This document shows, piece after piece, positions 19,617-28,312 of a DNA stretch of 64,000 nucleotides; position 1 is the stretch's first letter; every line of letters begins with the position of its first letter. The notes under the pieces are model-generated. The model was not told the origin of the DNA and made no database searches. It saw only the letters and a list, made by a program, of their open reading frames with translations. This DNA comes from UBA5314 sp964635975. Its GTDB lineage: Bacteria; Bacillota; Syntrophomonadia; Syntrophomonadales; Syntrophomonadaceae. The position numbers and the translations under genes are program-made. The stretch covers positions 71,859-135,858 of the forward strand of contig CAZWPO010000005.1 in NCBI GenBank assembly GCA_964635975.1, written 5' to 3'.

Positions 19617-20599
19617 GGCACATTTTTGGCAGATCCCGGCTGATGGAAGAATAATAGCTCGATCTGCCGTTCGTCTCTGCGGACCAGGGCGACATGGTCT
19701 CCAGCCGGAAAATGGATTTTGCTACCGGCTTTAGCGACCGCTGGCAGGTCCAGCTTCACATCGATCATCTCGCCGCTTTCAAGCGACCAGACGCACAAAA
19801 TATCGCCGCCTGCCCTGGAACCGATCGACCTGCCGACTGCCAGCAGGTATCTACCATCCGGGCTGAAGGCGATTTCCCCAAATGTATTGATTTTATCCTG
19901 CTTCCTCGCCTGCAGCTGGGAACCGGCAACATTTGGGTCGAAGAGAGCAATCCTATCTCTAACGCTTACGGCGAACTGCTTTTTACCGGGGTGAAAAGCC
20001 AGGGCGCGGGGTGTCACCCTAAATTCCTTTATCCTGATTCCGGTTTCGACATGATACAGCGCCACTCTATGAAGGTGGGCAACCGCCAGCATCTGGCTAT
20101 CCGGAGAAAAATCGATCCGGTGGAGGGGGGAGTCAGCCGCGGGTTCCTCCAGCTGCCTGTGCAGAGAAAAGTCATGCATATTCCATATTAAAGGCCGGGA
20201 AGAATTGTCCAGCGAGGCCAGGTACCGGCTATCGGGGGAGAAGACCACCTGGTTGCAGCTGCCGGCATCGAGCAGGTTCTTGAAAAAGCCCTGCTTGTTC
20301 AGCCTGCCCTCCAGAAGCGCCAGCCGTTCTCCTGCGGGAAATGACCATAAAACCGCCTGGCTCTCGTCGCTGGCGGCAGCAAGCCATCTTCCGTCCATGG
20401 AGAAGGCCAGATCCTGAATGATGCCGGCAGGAGCCTTTAGGGCCAGTCTGGGGGACTCCAGATCCTGGCCCTGCCATACGATGACTTCCGCAGAGCGGTA
20501 GGCGGCAAGGCTCTTTTGGTCAGGGGACAGACGAATCCCGGCCGGTTCCAGGTCATATTTTTTTATAGCTTTGATTTGGGGGACAAATGCCTTAGCCAG
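19613..20599 (-). CDS. WD40-like beta-propeller protein with no ordinary start codon
   Basis: Residues show repeated WD40/PQQ-like blade motifs: LAFSMDGRWLAAASD, VVFSPDSRYLASLD, IDFSPDSQMLAVAH, IAFSPDGRYLLAVG. The frame with clear blades extends upstream of the first ATG (20398), through IRLSPDQKSLAAYRSAEVIVW, to a stop at 20651-20653. No ATG, GTG or TTG occurs in that extension. The only ribosome-site-like sequence (AGGAGG) lies 10 nt before a CTG at 20599, so either CTG is used, or the true start was lost by mutation. About 328 residues from CTG, 261 from ATG, enough for five to six blades. No signal peptide. Probably a protein-interaction scaffold; partner unknown. The gene ends 4 bp inside the kinase gene on the other strand. 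Confidence 0.6.
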   Translation of the reverse strand: MAKAFVPQIKAIKKYDLEPAGIRLSPDQKSLAAYRSAEVIVWQGQDLESPRLALKAPAGIIQDLAFSMDGRWLAAASDESQAVLWSFPAGERLALLEGRLNKQGFFKNLLDAGSCNQVVFSPDSRYLASLDNSSRPLIWNMHDFSLHRQLEEPAADSPLHRIDFSPDSQMLAVAHLHRVALYHVETGIRIKEFRVTPRALAFHPGKKQFAVSVRDRIALFDPNVAGSQLQARKQDKINTFGEIAFSPDGRYLLAVGRSIGSRAGGDILCVWSLESGEMIDVKLDLPAVAKAGSKIHFPAGDHVALVRRDERQIELLFFHQPGSAKNVP

Positions 20600-20725
20600 C
20601 GTCGATGCTCCTCCTGCCTGTTGAGAATTAAAAGGTTTATATAGAACAGATTAAAGGACTATAAAAGAATCTATCATAAGCTGAAGGAAAAATAAACTTG
20701 GGCGGATTAATTGGCATGCCAAGCA

Positions 20726-20800
20726 TTGACCTGAAACAGAGAGTAACTTACTATTAAATCAATATATTATTTGAGCCGGATAGTCTTACCCGGCTCTTTT
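20726..20800 (+). promoter_or_regulatory. Promoter followed at once by a terminator-like hairpin (possible attenuator)
   Basis: TTGACC at 20726 and TACTAT at 20749 are separated by exactly 17 bp. About 20 nt past the expected start (near 20761) a hairpin (GAGCCGG pairing with CCGGCTC) runs into TTTT at ~20796-20800. The thioesterase operon begins 100 bp further. Early termination of this transcript may be regulated, or the unit may be a tiny RNA. Confidence 0.45.
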
Positions 20801-20902
20801 CAACCTTCGTAAAAATCATACCTTCTACGGATCATTAAAAAGCAGGCAAAGAGAAAGAGATAATGGTTGCTGTCTCAATTATAATGATGGAGGATGTTTC
20901 AG

Positions 20903-21418
20903 ATGGAAGCGAAATCAGCTGCAGAATCTCGAATCAGTACCGCGGTGGTGGTCCTCCCCGTTCATACCACTCAGATCGGAGTGATGCACGGAGGGGAACT
21001 CATGAAGATGATGGATAACGCAGCCGGAGTAGTATCCCAGCGCCACTGCCATCAGAACCCGGTTACCGTGTCGGTGGAAAAGATGGTCTTTAAAGAATCA
21101 GTGGAAGTCGGAGACCTGATCATCGTCTCCGGAGAATTGGTATATACCGGCAGGTCTTCCATGGGGGTACTGGTGAAAGTCGAGCGGGAAGACCTTCATA
21201 CCGGGGATGTCAACCGGCATGTGATGCACGGGTACTGGGTCATGGTGGCCCTGGATGATAACGGCAAGCCCACCGAGGTGCCGCCTCTCAAGATAGAATC
21301 ACCCGAGCAGCAGAAGGTCTTTGATGAAGTCAGAGCCCGGCTGAGCAGGCCGTTCAATGGTCACGGCAGACCGGCAGCAGCTCTGGACCGAGGGGAGGCT
21401 CAATTAGATGAATCCTAA
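20903..21418 (+). CDS. Acyl-CoA thioesterase, hotdog fold (first of tandem pair)
   Basis: 171 residues of the cytosolic acyl-CoA hydrolase (BFIT/BACH) type. It has the family motif with HGGELMKMMDNAAGVVSQRH (active-site Asn/Asp and His in the hotdog helix) and TVSVEKMVFKESVEVGDLI. It hydrolyses acyl-CoA to free acid and CoA. The ATG at 20903 is preferred since GGAGG is 9 nt upstream; the ATG at 20894 overlaps that site. The C-terminal extension of ~30 residues (PFNGHGRPAAALDRGEAQL) is not part of the fold. The stop overlaps the next thioesterase gene by 11 bp, so the two are translationally coupled. Confidence 0.85.
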   Translation: MEAKSAAESRISTAVVVLPVHTTQIGVMHGGELMKMMDNAAGVVSQRHCHQNPVTVSVEKMVFKESVEVGDLIIVSGELVYTGRSSMGVLVKVEREDLHTGDVNRHVMHGYWVMVALDDNGKPTEVPPLKIESPEQQKVFDEVRARLSRPFNGHGRPAAALDRGEAQLDES

Positions 21419-21866
21419 ACCGGCGTCAGAATCACGGATAAGCACTGCACTGGTGGTGCTGCCTTCGCATACCAATCCCGCTGGAAACCTTCACGGAGGA
21501 GAAGTCATGAGGCTGATGGACTCAACGGCCGGGGTAGTGGCCCAGCGCCACAGCCACTGCAATCCGGTAACAGTAAGCGTAGATAAACTGGCATTTATCA
21601 AGACGATCAGGGTGGGCGATCTGATATTATGCGACGCGGAGTTGGTCTACACTGGCCGCACTTCGATGGTCATACATGTCAGGGTGCGCCGGGAAAGCTT
21701 GCGTACCGGAGAGATCACCCAGTACGCGATGGAAGGGCACTGGATGATGGTGGCTCTCGACGAGAATAAGCGGCCTACTCCCGTTCCTCCCCTGAAGATC
21801 GAGACCCCTGAGCAGCAGAAGATATTCGATGAGTACGAGAACCGGAAGAAAAAGTATCGACCCTAA
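21408..21866 (+). CDS. Acyl-CoA thioesterase, hotdog fold (second of tandem pair)
   Basis: 152 residues, closely related to the preceding gene, with HGGEVMRLMDSTAGVVAQRH and TVSVDKLAFIKTIRVGDLI. Eukaryotic and some bacterial enzymes of this family carry two hotdog domains in one chain. Here the two halves are adjacent overlapping genes, so a mixed oligomer is plausible (inference). GGGGAGG lies 10 nt before the ATG. The glutaredoxin-like selenoprotein gene follows 47 bp later on the same strand. Confidence 0.87.
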   Translation: MNPKPASESRISTALVVLPSHTNPAGNLHGGEVMRLMDSTAGVVAQRHSHCNPVTVSVDKLAFIKTIRVGDLILCDAELVYTGRTSMVIHVRVRRESLRTGEITQYAMEGHWMMVALDENKRPTPVPPLKIETPEQQKIFDEYENRKKKYRP

Positions 21867-21913
21867 GACGCGGGCCATAATACCTGTACGTGCAGGAGAT
21901 AGGAGTGGCAGAC

Positions 21914-22261
21914 ATGAAGCAGGTGTTTATGTTCACCAGCAAGACTTGACCGCACTGCAATACGGCGAAAGAGTTTCTTGCGCAGAATAAGATCCACTAT
22001 ATGGAAAAGGATATCGATGCCGATGCCCAAGCCCGGGCGGAGATGATCAAGAGGAACGCCAGGGGAGTGCCGAGCTTCCTCATCGGAGACGATCTAGTAG
22101 TCGGATTGGATAAGGCCAAAATATTGGAACTCGTCGACCACCGGGTAATTGAATGCGAGCAGTGCCGCACCAGGATGCGGGTGCCTATAAATAAGGGCGC
22201 GCTTAAAGTAAGCTGCCCCAGATGCAAGCATTCATTCAACATGAAACATGATAACTTGTAG
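21914..22261 (+). CDS. Glutaredoxin-like selenoprotein (TGA-encoded Sec) with C-terminal zinc ribbon
   Basis: The ATG at 21914 is 8 nt after AGGAG. The frame reads MKQVFMFTSKT, then TGA at 21947-21949, then PHCNTAKEFLAQNKI and on to 22261 (115 codons plus stop). The TGA falls exactly on the first Cys of the glutaredoxin CPxC redox motif, giving UPHC. The cis-Pro segment GVPSFLIGDD is present. Selenocysteine UxxC glutaredoxins are known in anaerobic Firmicutes. A hairpin with a 5-nt loop lies just after the TGA (see separate entry). The last ~35 residues add CEQC...CPRC, a zinc-ribbon finger, an unusual appendage. Annotation pipelines would call only 22001-22261. Downstream of the thioesterase pair, probably same transcript. 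A TGC-to-TGA error is the main alternative. Confidence 0.8.
21947..21985 (+). promoter_or_regulatory. Candidate bacterial SECIS hairpin
   Basis: Immediately after the TGA, CTGCAA (21955-21960) pairs with TTGCGCAG (bulged), and an inner GCGAA/TTCTTGC-type stem caps with loop AGAGT at about 21970-21974. That is ~20-25 nt past the TGA, with a G and GT in the loop as expected for SelB recognition. Confidence 0.5.
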
Positions 22262-22543
22262 TGAGCTATTCATAAACAAGCGAGTCCGTATTTTTGTCTT
22301 TTCATGTCATATTATAATTCGCCACAAATTGTTGCTGCCTGTTTCAATTGCTAGTCTTTTTTCAGCTCAAAGAATGATGCTCTTTTGTCATGAATCAACA
22401 ATTATTCCGTTTATGATGGCTTCAGCAAGGTGCTTGTAAAGTAATGGTCCCCGGATGAGTGAACTTATCAAAAGGATGCTTTTAGAGCCTGGCTTTTACA
22501 AGTCAAGTCATAATGAATGTTTTCAGATAACCTTTCACAAGCA
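22262..22543. other. Intergenic, no gene seen
   Basis: Between the selenoprotein gene and the MutS2 terminator. Only short frames without ribosome sites. Confidence 0.5.
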
Positions 22544-22590
22544 AAAAGGTGGATGATTCCCACGCTTTTATGTGGAAAGCATCCACCTTT
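22543..22590 (-). terminator. Terminator of the MutS2-like gene
   Basis: GGTGGATG pairs with CATCCACC with a further inner stem. On the minus strand five T follow. It lies 11 bp past the MutS2-like stop. Confidence 0.8.
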
Positions 22591-22600
22591 CATATTGGAT

Positions 22601-24559
22601 CTATAGTTCTTCTGGAGGCATCTCGATTACATTGCCCTCCACATGGCGCTTTCTCATCAGCTTCCGCTTTTTCCGGTTCTCCTTGCTCTCCAGGACGATG
22701 TCCAGATCGTAATCTTCGGGGTAAAGGTCTTTGGCCGCGATATGCAGAGACAGCCGCTTGTGGTTTATCCTGAACTTCTTCTTCATCACCATCACTACCA
22801 CCTCACCCCGGCTGTTCACCGGCTCGCAGACGATCCCGGTCCGCTCCATGGTGCTGATATAGACACTGTCGCCTAACTGAAAAGCTGCCGGGGGGGTTTT
22901 CTGCTGGCGCAGGCTTCTCTCATCCCTGACCCGGGCGGTGTTTACCTTTTCCAATAGCTGCCGGTGGCCTTTAGCAGGCATATCCCCGGAAGCGATCGGG
23001 GGAACGGACTCCAGCGAATAGTCTTTTTTCTCTTTATAAGTGATCTCATGCGCCCTTTCGACGATGCTCCTGTCTATACCCAAGCGCAGGGCGATCAGGA
23101 AGGCCATGCTCTCCCCGGGCTGGCCGATTTTGAGCTGGTAGAGCGGCTGCAGGGTCAGGTAGTCGAATGTCATTGAGCCATTTTCGAATCCCTCGGTATG
23201 GCGGGCGAATTCCTTTATCTCACTGATATGGGTAGTGGCGGCGATAGTCGCTCCGCGCCTGAAGATCTCTTCCAGCACTGCCTCCGCGAACCCTCTGCCT
23301 TCACCTGGATCGGTACCCGCACCCAGTTCATCCATCAAAACCAGGGTATGAGGGTCCGAGCAGCTTATTATATCGGCTATATTTTTGACATGGGCCGAGA
23401 AGGTGCTCAGAGACTGTTCGATGCTCTGCCCGTCTCCGATATCGGTGCGAATATCAGTGAAAACCGCCAGCTCACTATCTTCACCGGCAGGAATATGCAG
23501 ACCTGATTGGGCCATCAAAGTCAAGAGGCCGAGCGTTTTCAGCGCGACTGTCTTACCGCCGGTGTTGGGACCGGTAATTATCAAGGCCCGGAAGCCAGTT
23601 CCCAGTTCTATGTCAAGGGGTATGGCTTTTGACCCCAGCAGGGGATGAAAGCCCCTCTTTATCTTGATTATATTCCGGTTGTTCAGCCTGGCTGTAATGC
23701 CATTTAGGGCCCGGCTGTAACGTCCTTTGGCAAACAGAAAATCATAGTGGACCATGGCTTCCAGGTCTATCCCTATCTCCTGACTCTGTGCGGCCACTTC
23801 AGCGCTGAGCTCGGTGAGGATCCTGATGATCTCCTGCTCCTCTTCGGCCTGCAGCAGGTTGTATTCCGCCTGCAACCGGTTCACCGAGGCGGGTTCCATG
23901 AATACCGTAGCGCCGCTGGACGATATGTCGAGCACAGTACCGGGGAAAATTCTTTTGTACTCTTTTTTGATCGGGATGACATAGCGCCCGCCGCGCGTGC
24001 TGACCAGGGCTTCCTGTATCATATCCGCCATGTTTGATGATGTCAGGATGCTGGTTATCTTTTCTTTGATCTTACCTTCGACCAGGATTTTTTTCTTTCT
24101 TATCCGCCCTAGCTGAGCAGACGCCCGGTCGCTCACCTGGTCCAGGTAGATGGAACCGTCTATCTTCTCCCGCAGCTCCAGGCATTCATACATGGATGCG
24201 GTATATGACGATACTACCGGCGCGATGCTTTCCATCCCGGACATGAAACGCCTCAAGCGCCTGACGCTTTCCAGCAAGTCTTTCACCCGGGACAGTTCCA
24301 TCGGGCTCAAAACAGCGTTTTTACGCACTCTGGGCAGGATCTCTTCCAGATCTTCGGCCGCTGAAAGCGGGATGCTGGGATTTGTTTCGACTATACGCCT
24401 GGCTTCCGTGGTTTCCAAAGACCACCGCTCTATAACTGCTATATTCACCGAAGGCTGCAGCTCGTCGATGATTTTTTTTGCGCCTTTCGAGAGGGCGAAG
24501 CTCTTCAATTCTTCTTTGATTTTTCCGTATTCCAGGGTCTTCATAGCGGTTTCATTCAT
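22601..24559 (-). CDS. MutS2-like DNA-binding ATPase lacking the Smr nuclease domain
   Basis: 652 residues. It has the MutS2 core, clamp and ATPase domains with Walker A GPNTGGKT near residue 335, Walker B LVLMDELGAGTDPGEG near 410, and the signature TTHISEIKEFA. Full MutS2 is about 780 residues and ends with an Smr nuclease domain. Here the chain ends in a basic, unstructured tail (RKKRKLMRKR), so branch binding or ribosome rescue is possible but DNA nicking by Smr is not. The ATG at 24559 follows AAGGAGG. Single-gene unit with its own terminator. A second, full-length MutS2 may exist elsewhere in the genome (inference). Confidence 0.87.
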   Translation of the reverse strand: MNETAMKTLEYGKIKEELKSFALSKGAKKIIDELQPSVNIAVIERWSLETTEARRIVETNPSIPLSAAEDLEEILPRVRKNAVLSPMELSRVKDLLESVRRLRRFMSGMESIAPVVSSYTASMYECLELREKIDGSIYLDQVSDRASAQLGRIRKKKILVEGKIKEKITSILTSSNMADMIQEALVSTRGGRYVIPIKKEYKRIFPGTVLDISSSGATVFMEPASVNRLQAEYNLLQAEEEQEIIRILTELSAEVAAQSQEIGIDLEAMVHYDFLFAKGRYSRALNGITARLNNRNIIKIKRGFHPLLGSKAIPLDIELGTGFRALIITGPNTGGKTVALKTLGLLTLMAQSGLHIPAGEDSELAVFTDIRTDIGDGQSIEQSLSTFSAHVKNIADIISCSDPHTLVLMDELGAGTDPGEGRGFAEAVLEEIFRRGATIAATTHISEIKEFARHTEGFENGSMTFDYLTLQPLYQLKIGQPGESMAFLIALRLGIDRSIVERAHEITYKEKKDYSLESVPPIASGDMPAKGHRQLLEKVNTARVRDERSLRQQKTPPAAFQLGDSVYISTMERTGIVCEPVNSRGEVVVMVMKKKFRINHKRLSLHIAAKDLYPEDYDLDIVLESKENRKKRKLMRKRHVEGNVIEMPPEEL

Positions 24560-24678
24560 CTGTTTTTATTCCTCCTTATCAGTGCTCGTCGCGAATGCTC
24601 ACGCCCTTGCCGGGTGGAGGATGATAAAGGTTGTATTGAAGCAAAAAGCCGTCAGGAACGTTCAGCTCGCTAACAGCT

Positions 24679-24706
24679 CAAAAAGACCGTGCCGGGCACG
24701 GTCTTT
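24679..24706 (-). terminator. Rho-independent terminator
   Basis: A perfect 11-bp stem (AAGACCGTGCC with GGCACGGTCTT), followed on the minus strand by five T. It ends the secreted FN3-like gene, about 210 bp after its stop. Confidence 0.7.
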
Positions 24707-24919
24707 ATAGACATTTATGAAGCTTGGCATACCGTTGTTACCCAATTACCACCCCACAGCAAAGCAATAGACATTCACCAGTCCTGCCCGCTTTGGACTG
24801 CTCTATTTGATTTGGCTTAATTGGTCACAACGACTTCGGACAAAAACACAACTCCTATATTGATATCTACCTTAATAATGATAAAGCAAAAATCCAGTCA
24901 TAGCAATGTTTTAGTGATA

Positions 24920-25819
24920 TTAACGGCTGATATTCAGTCTGACCATTTTACCTGATGCAAATACGGCTTTAACAGTGTCATTCTGCTTGATGGCCGATAG
25001 TGAGGCTGACTGATCATTGAGCAACACCTCGGTAGAACTTTCCACAGCGAACGATGTCATGGTAAAAGAGCTGCCCAGAACATAACCGATGTTTACCGTA
25101 CCGGTGTTTTCACTGGAGAGAGTGAAATAGATGACCGTTCCCTCGATGACAGTCGCTACGGTAAAAGGATCGTTAGACGCCAGTACCTCGCCCGCCGGAC
25201 TGCCCTGGCCGGAGTCCGCCTGTACCCTGACCATCACCGTTCCGGCTGCATAGTCATGGTTGCCTACCGGCTGTGGATTATCAGTGCAGGGCTGCCAGTT
25301 GGCTCCGCCGTCAGTGCTGTACTCGTAAAGACTGCTGCCGGGATATCCGGGTACGTCGGTCCAGCCGAAAGTATCAGCAATATCATCGACCAGCGGAGAG
25401 GTGGGTGCTGCAGGAGTCTCGGCCGCGGAACCCACCAATTGGGGTCTTGAATGCCGTGATTCTTTGGAGTCCTTGTACTCTCCCGTGCCCAGGGCCTTTA
25501 CCCTCACGGTATAGCTTCCCGGAGAGCTCATATATGATGAAAAGTCATAACTGAGGTCCTCCCCGTGAGCCAATGTGGCCATAGCGACTGTCTCCTCATC
25601 CAGGAAGAGCCTTACCCGATAGCCGTTGTTTTCGTTGTCAACGGGCTGCCATTCGGCCGTGCAGTTTTCCAGAGAGGGGCGTTCCGGCATATCCAGCCGT
25701 ACGATTTTATGCTTGTTTTTGATCGGAGTCTGCTTCACATTGTCACAAGCGGAAGCAAGACGGTTCAGGCAAAATAAGAATAGAACCGCTATCAAGCAAA
25801 CAGGGATCCACTTTTTCAT
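24920..25819 (-). CDS. Secreted protein with fibronectin-III-like domains
   Basis: 299 residues. The N-terminal signal (KKWIPVCLIAVLFLFCLNRL) ends at ASAC, possibly a lipoprotein cleavage site although the residue three before Cys is Ala rather than Leu. Residues ~40-130 (NGYRVRLFLDEETVA ... YTVRVKALG) and ~130-215 resemble fibronectin type III or bacterial Ig-like beta-sandwiches. The last ~85 residues form another beta-rich segment ending in VKAVFASGKMVRLNISR. It probably sits on the cell surface. No catalytic residues recognised. Confidence 0.7.
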   Translation of the reverse strand: MKKWIPVCLIAVLFLFCLNRLASACDNVKQTPIKNKHKIVRLDMPERPSLENCTAEWQPVDNENNGYRVRLFLDEETVAMATLAHGEDLSYDFSSYMSSPGSYTVRVKALGTGEYKDSKESRHSRPQLVGSAAETPAAPTSPLVDDIADTFGWTDVPGYPGSSLYEYSTDGGANWQPCTDNPQPVGNHDYAAGTVMVRVQADSGQGSPAGEVLASNDPFTVATVIEGTVIYFTLSSENTGTVNIGYVLGSSFTMTSFAVESSTEVLLNDQSASLSAIKQNDTVKAVFASGKMVRLNISR

Positions 25820-26121
25820 CTAATCGCCTCCTTATAAATTGTATAAAACTATAGGACTTATATCATAAACACATATACAATTAAATTATAACAGGCATTC
25901 TTGCGTTTTGAAAAGATTATTTTTGGGGTTGAGAATAAAAAATCTTAAAGAAAACTTCTCCCGGCTTGAACTGGTTCTTTTTACTGGTGCAAATTTTGAA
26001 GGCAAGTAAGCATTATACCGCCGTATAACGAACAAGCTTACCATGATGATATTACTTGGGATAAAATAGGAAGTAATAGTAAAACAGAGATAAATCGTTT
26101 GATTAAAGAGGAGGAGTTTAC
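25820..26121. other. Divergent intergenic region
   Basis: About 300 bp between divergent genes, AT-rich in its left half. Apart from the GAGGAGG ribosome site of the nitroreductase, nothing specific was recognised. Confidence 0.45.
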
Positions 26122-26781
26122 ATGGAATTGATTGAGGCCATCAAATCTCGTAAAAGCATTAGATCCTATCTGCCCAAGCCGGTCCCACAGCATCTGCTCA
26201 GGGATATACTGGAGACAGCTACCCGGGCTCCGTCAGCAATAAACACCCAACCCTGGAAGATCATCGTTATGAGCGGAGAAATACTGGAACGGGTCAAGGC
26301 CGACAACGTGGACCATGTACTGTCCGGAGTGCCGGCAGTATTCCATTCCAGTTATACCGGAGCCTACATAGACCGCCAGGTAGAATTGGGCAAGGAAATA
26401 TTCAGACTGATGCAGATCGAGAGGGATGACAAAGGAAAAAGGGCTGATTGGTCGCTGCGCGGGTTCAGATATTTTGACGCTCCAGTGGCTATCATCCTGG
26501 CTGCGGATAAGGCTTTGTTAGAGAGATCCTGGGCAGTATACGATATAGGCGCCCTGGCTCAGACTATCTGCCTGGCTGCTCTCAATTACGGCCTGGGAAC
26601 CTGCATCGAAGAGCAGGGCGTGGTCTATACTGAAGTGATCAGAAAACACACCGGTCTGCCCGAGGACGTACAGCCAGTTATCAGCATTGCTTTGGGATAT
26701 CCAGATCCGGAATTCCCGGCCAACCAGCTGGTGAGCAGGCGTGCTCCGGTAGATGAAGTAACCAGTTGGCTGGGATTCTAG
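26122..26781 (+). CDS. Nitroreductase-family FMN oxidoreductase
   Basis: 219 residues with the family N-terminal motif IKSRKSIRSYLPKPVP (FMN phosphate-binding Arg/Ser) and APSAINTQPW. The C-terminal region has GLGTCI and a closing SIALGYPDPE. It reduces nitro-aromatics, quinones or similar with NAD(P)H; the natural substrate is unknown. GAGGAGG precedes the ATG at 8-nt spacing. A thioesterase gene follows 117 bp downstream on the same strand. Confidence 0.9.
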   Translation: MELIEAIKSRKSIRSYLPKPVPQHLLRDILETATRAPSAINTQPWKIIVMSGEILERVKADNVDHVLSGVPAVFHSSYTGAYIDRQVELGKEIFRLMQIERDDKGKRADWSLRGFRYFDAPVAIILAADKALLERSWAVYDIGALAQTICLAALNYGLGTCIEEQGVVYTEVIRKHTGLPEDVQPVISIALGYPDPEFPANQLVSRRAPVDEVTSWLGF

Positions 26782-26898
26782 GTTGGGAAGGCCGCACTGG
26801 CTGGCAGGTCTATTGCGGTAACGGCCTGTTGCCCCGGCCGATAGTCATATTGCTGCCTTAGGCAGATTAATAAATAGTATTTTAGGGAGTGAATCTTT

Positions 26899-27297
26899 TT
26901 GCAGGATCGAAATGCGGCAGAGCACTTGCCGCCCCAAAATGACCCGCTGGCGAGATACCTGGGTATAACCCTGTTGGAAATCGGCGAAGGCTGGGCCAGG
27001 GCGGTAATGGAATCAAAACCGGAGCTTTTAAACAGCCAGGGCATCACCCACGGAGCGGCTATTTTTGCACTGGCCGACGTGGTATTCGGGGCGGCCAGCA
27101 ACTCCCATGGGATATCAGCCCTGGCCCTGGATATCCATATATCTTATATTAAAGCCACTAAAGCCGGAGAAGTTTTGTATGCTGTGGCCCGGGAAGAGAA
27201 TATCACTTCAAAAACCGGACTGTACAGGATGGAGCTTACCGATCGCAGAGGAGATCTGATAGCAGCTGCTCAGGGTAGGGTGATCAGGAGAGCTTGA
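26899..27297 (+). CDS. PaaI-type hotdog thioesterase
   Basis: 132 residues of the PaaI/YbgC-like hotdog family, with the helix motif GITHGAAIFALADVVFGAASN (catalytic Asp/Glu region) and TKAGEVLYAVAREE. Likely acts on aromatic or short-chain acyl-CoA thioesters. It starts at TTG, 9 nt after GGGAG. Third of four hotdog thioesterases in this window. It may be co-transcribed with the nitroreductase gene. Confidence 0.85.
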   Translation: MQDRNAAEHLPPQNDPLARYLGITLLEIGEGWARAVMESKPELLNSQGITHGAAIFALADVVFGAASNSHGISALALDIHISYIKATKAGEVLYAVAREENITSKTGLYRMELTDRRGDLIAAAQGRVIRRA

Positions 27298-27347
27298 TCA
27301 ACGTCGTTAAGAATCAGCATCGCCGGGAGGTTCGACCTATATGCAAA

Positions 27348-28295
27348 CTATTCGGCCATTCTCACGCAATTCTTGCTGCTGTGCTTGCCTTCGTACATCG
27401 CCTGGTCGGCTCTGCTTATATTCTCATCGATGTCCAGCCCGGGATCGACCTGGGCGCAGCCAATGGTGAGGGTGATGGGAATAGTAGCATTATCGCCTAT
27501 TACTGGCGAAGCTTCGATCCTGCTCCTTATTTTTTCCGCTATTGTTTCCGCTGATGGAGCATCTGTCTCGGGGAGTATAATCAAGAATTCCTCACCACCC
27601 CAGCGGGAGACTGTGTCGTGCTGGCGCAGGCTTTGCTTCATCACTTCGGCCACATGCTTTAGAACCTTATCTCCGGTCTCGTGGCCATAGCTGTCATTTA
27701 TGGTCTTAAAATTGTCGATGTCGGCCATCAGCAGGCTGAAAATCTGATGGTTCCTTGTAAAACGCGAGATCTCGTCGTTCATTCTCGCGATGGCACTGCG
27801 GCGGTTCGCCAATCCTGTCAGCGGGTCGCTGGTAGCCATTATCTCAAGCTTATCGAGCAAGGTTTTAAGCTCTTCGTTCTTTTTTTCCAATTGAGATGCA
27901 TATTCTTCTACAGCTTCCCGGGATTTTTTTAATTCAATATGGCTGTTCACTCGCGCATACAGTTCCAATGGGTTGAATGGCTTGGCTATGTAGTCCTGCC
28001 CGCCTGCCTGAAAACCTTTTACGATATCAGCGCTGGCGATGCTGGCAGTTATGAATATAACCGGGATTTTAGCGGTACTATCCTGGCTCTTCAAGATCCG
28101 GCAGGCAGTAAAGCCATCCATTTCGGGCATAACCACGTCCATAAGGATTAAATCGGGGCTTTTTTCCCCGGCCAGTTGCAGCGCTTTCTGCCCGCTGGTG
28201 GCCACAAATACTTCATAGCGGTCGCGCAGCAGCTCACCGAGCAGCTGAAGATTCATAGGCTGATTGTCGACGATCAATATCTTGGCCATCATCAT
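27348..28295 (-). CDS. Response regulator with diguanylate cyclase output
   Basis: 315 residues. REC domain (~4-120) with phospho-acceptor Asp in LILMDVVMPEMDG and Lys in AKPFNP, a coiled-coil linker (~125-155), then GGDEF domain (~160-310) whose active motif reads GGEEF. This is the PleD/WspR-like plan: phosphorylation drives dimerisation and c-di-GMP synthesis. The gene starts 17 bp after the hybrid kinase stop, so it is almost certainly the output of that kinase. Three consecutive ATG codons (28295, 28292, 28289) follow AGGAAAG. Confidence 0.92.
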   Translation of the reverse strand: MMMAKILIVDNQPMNLQLLGELLRDRYEVFVATSGQKALQLAGEKSPDLILMDVVMPEMDGFTACRILKSQDSTAKIPVIFITASIASADIVKGFQAGGQDYIAKPFNPLELYARVNSHIELKKSREAVEEYASQLEKKNEELKTLLDKLEIMATSDPLTGLANRRSAIARMNDEISRFTRNHQIFSLLMADIDNFKTINDSYGHETGDKVLKHVAEVMKQSLRQHDTVSRWGGEEFLIILPETDAPSAETIAEKIRSRIEASPVIGDNATIPITLTIGCAQVDPGLDIDENISRADQAMYEGKHSSKNCVRMAE

Positions 28296-28312
28296 ATCAC
28301 GGTCTTTCCTAT

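Noticed and set aside
24150..24710. 186-codon plus-strand frame opposite the MutS2-like gene
   Set aside because: Lies antisense to conserved coding sequence; no domain or ribosome site.
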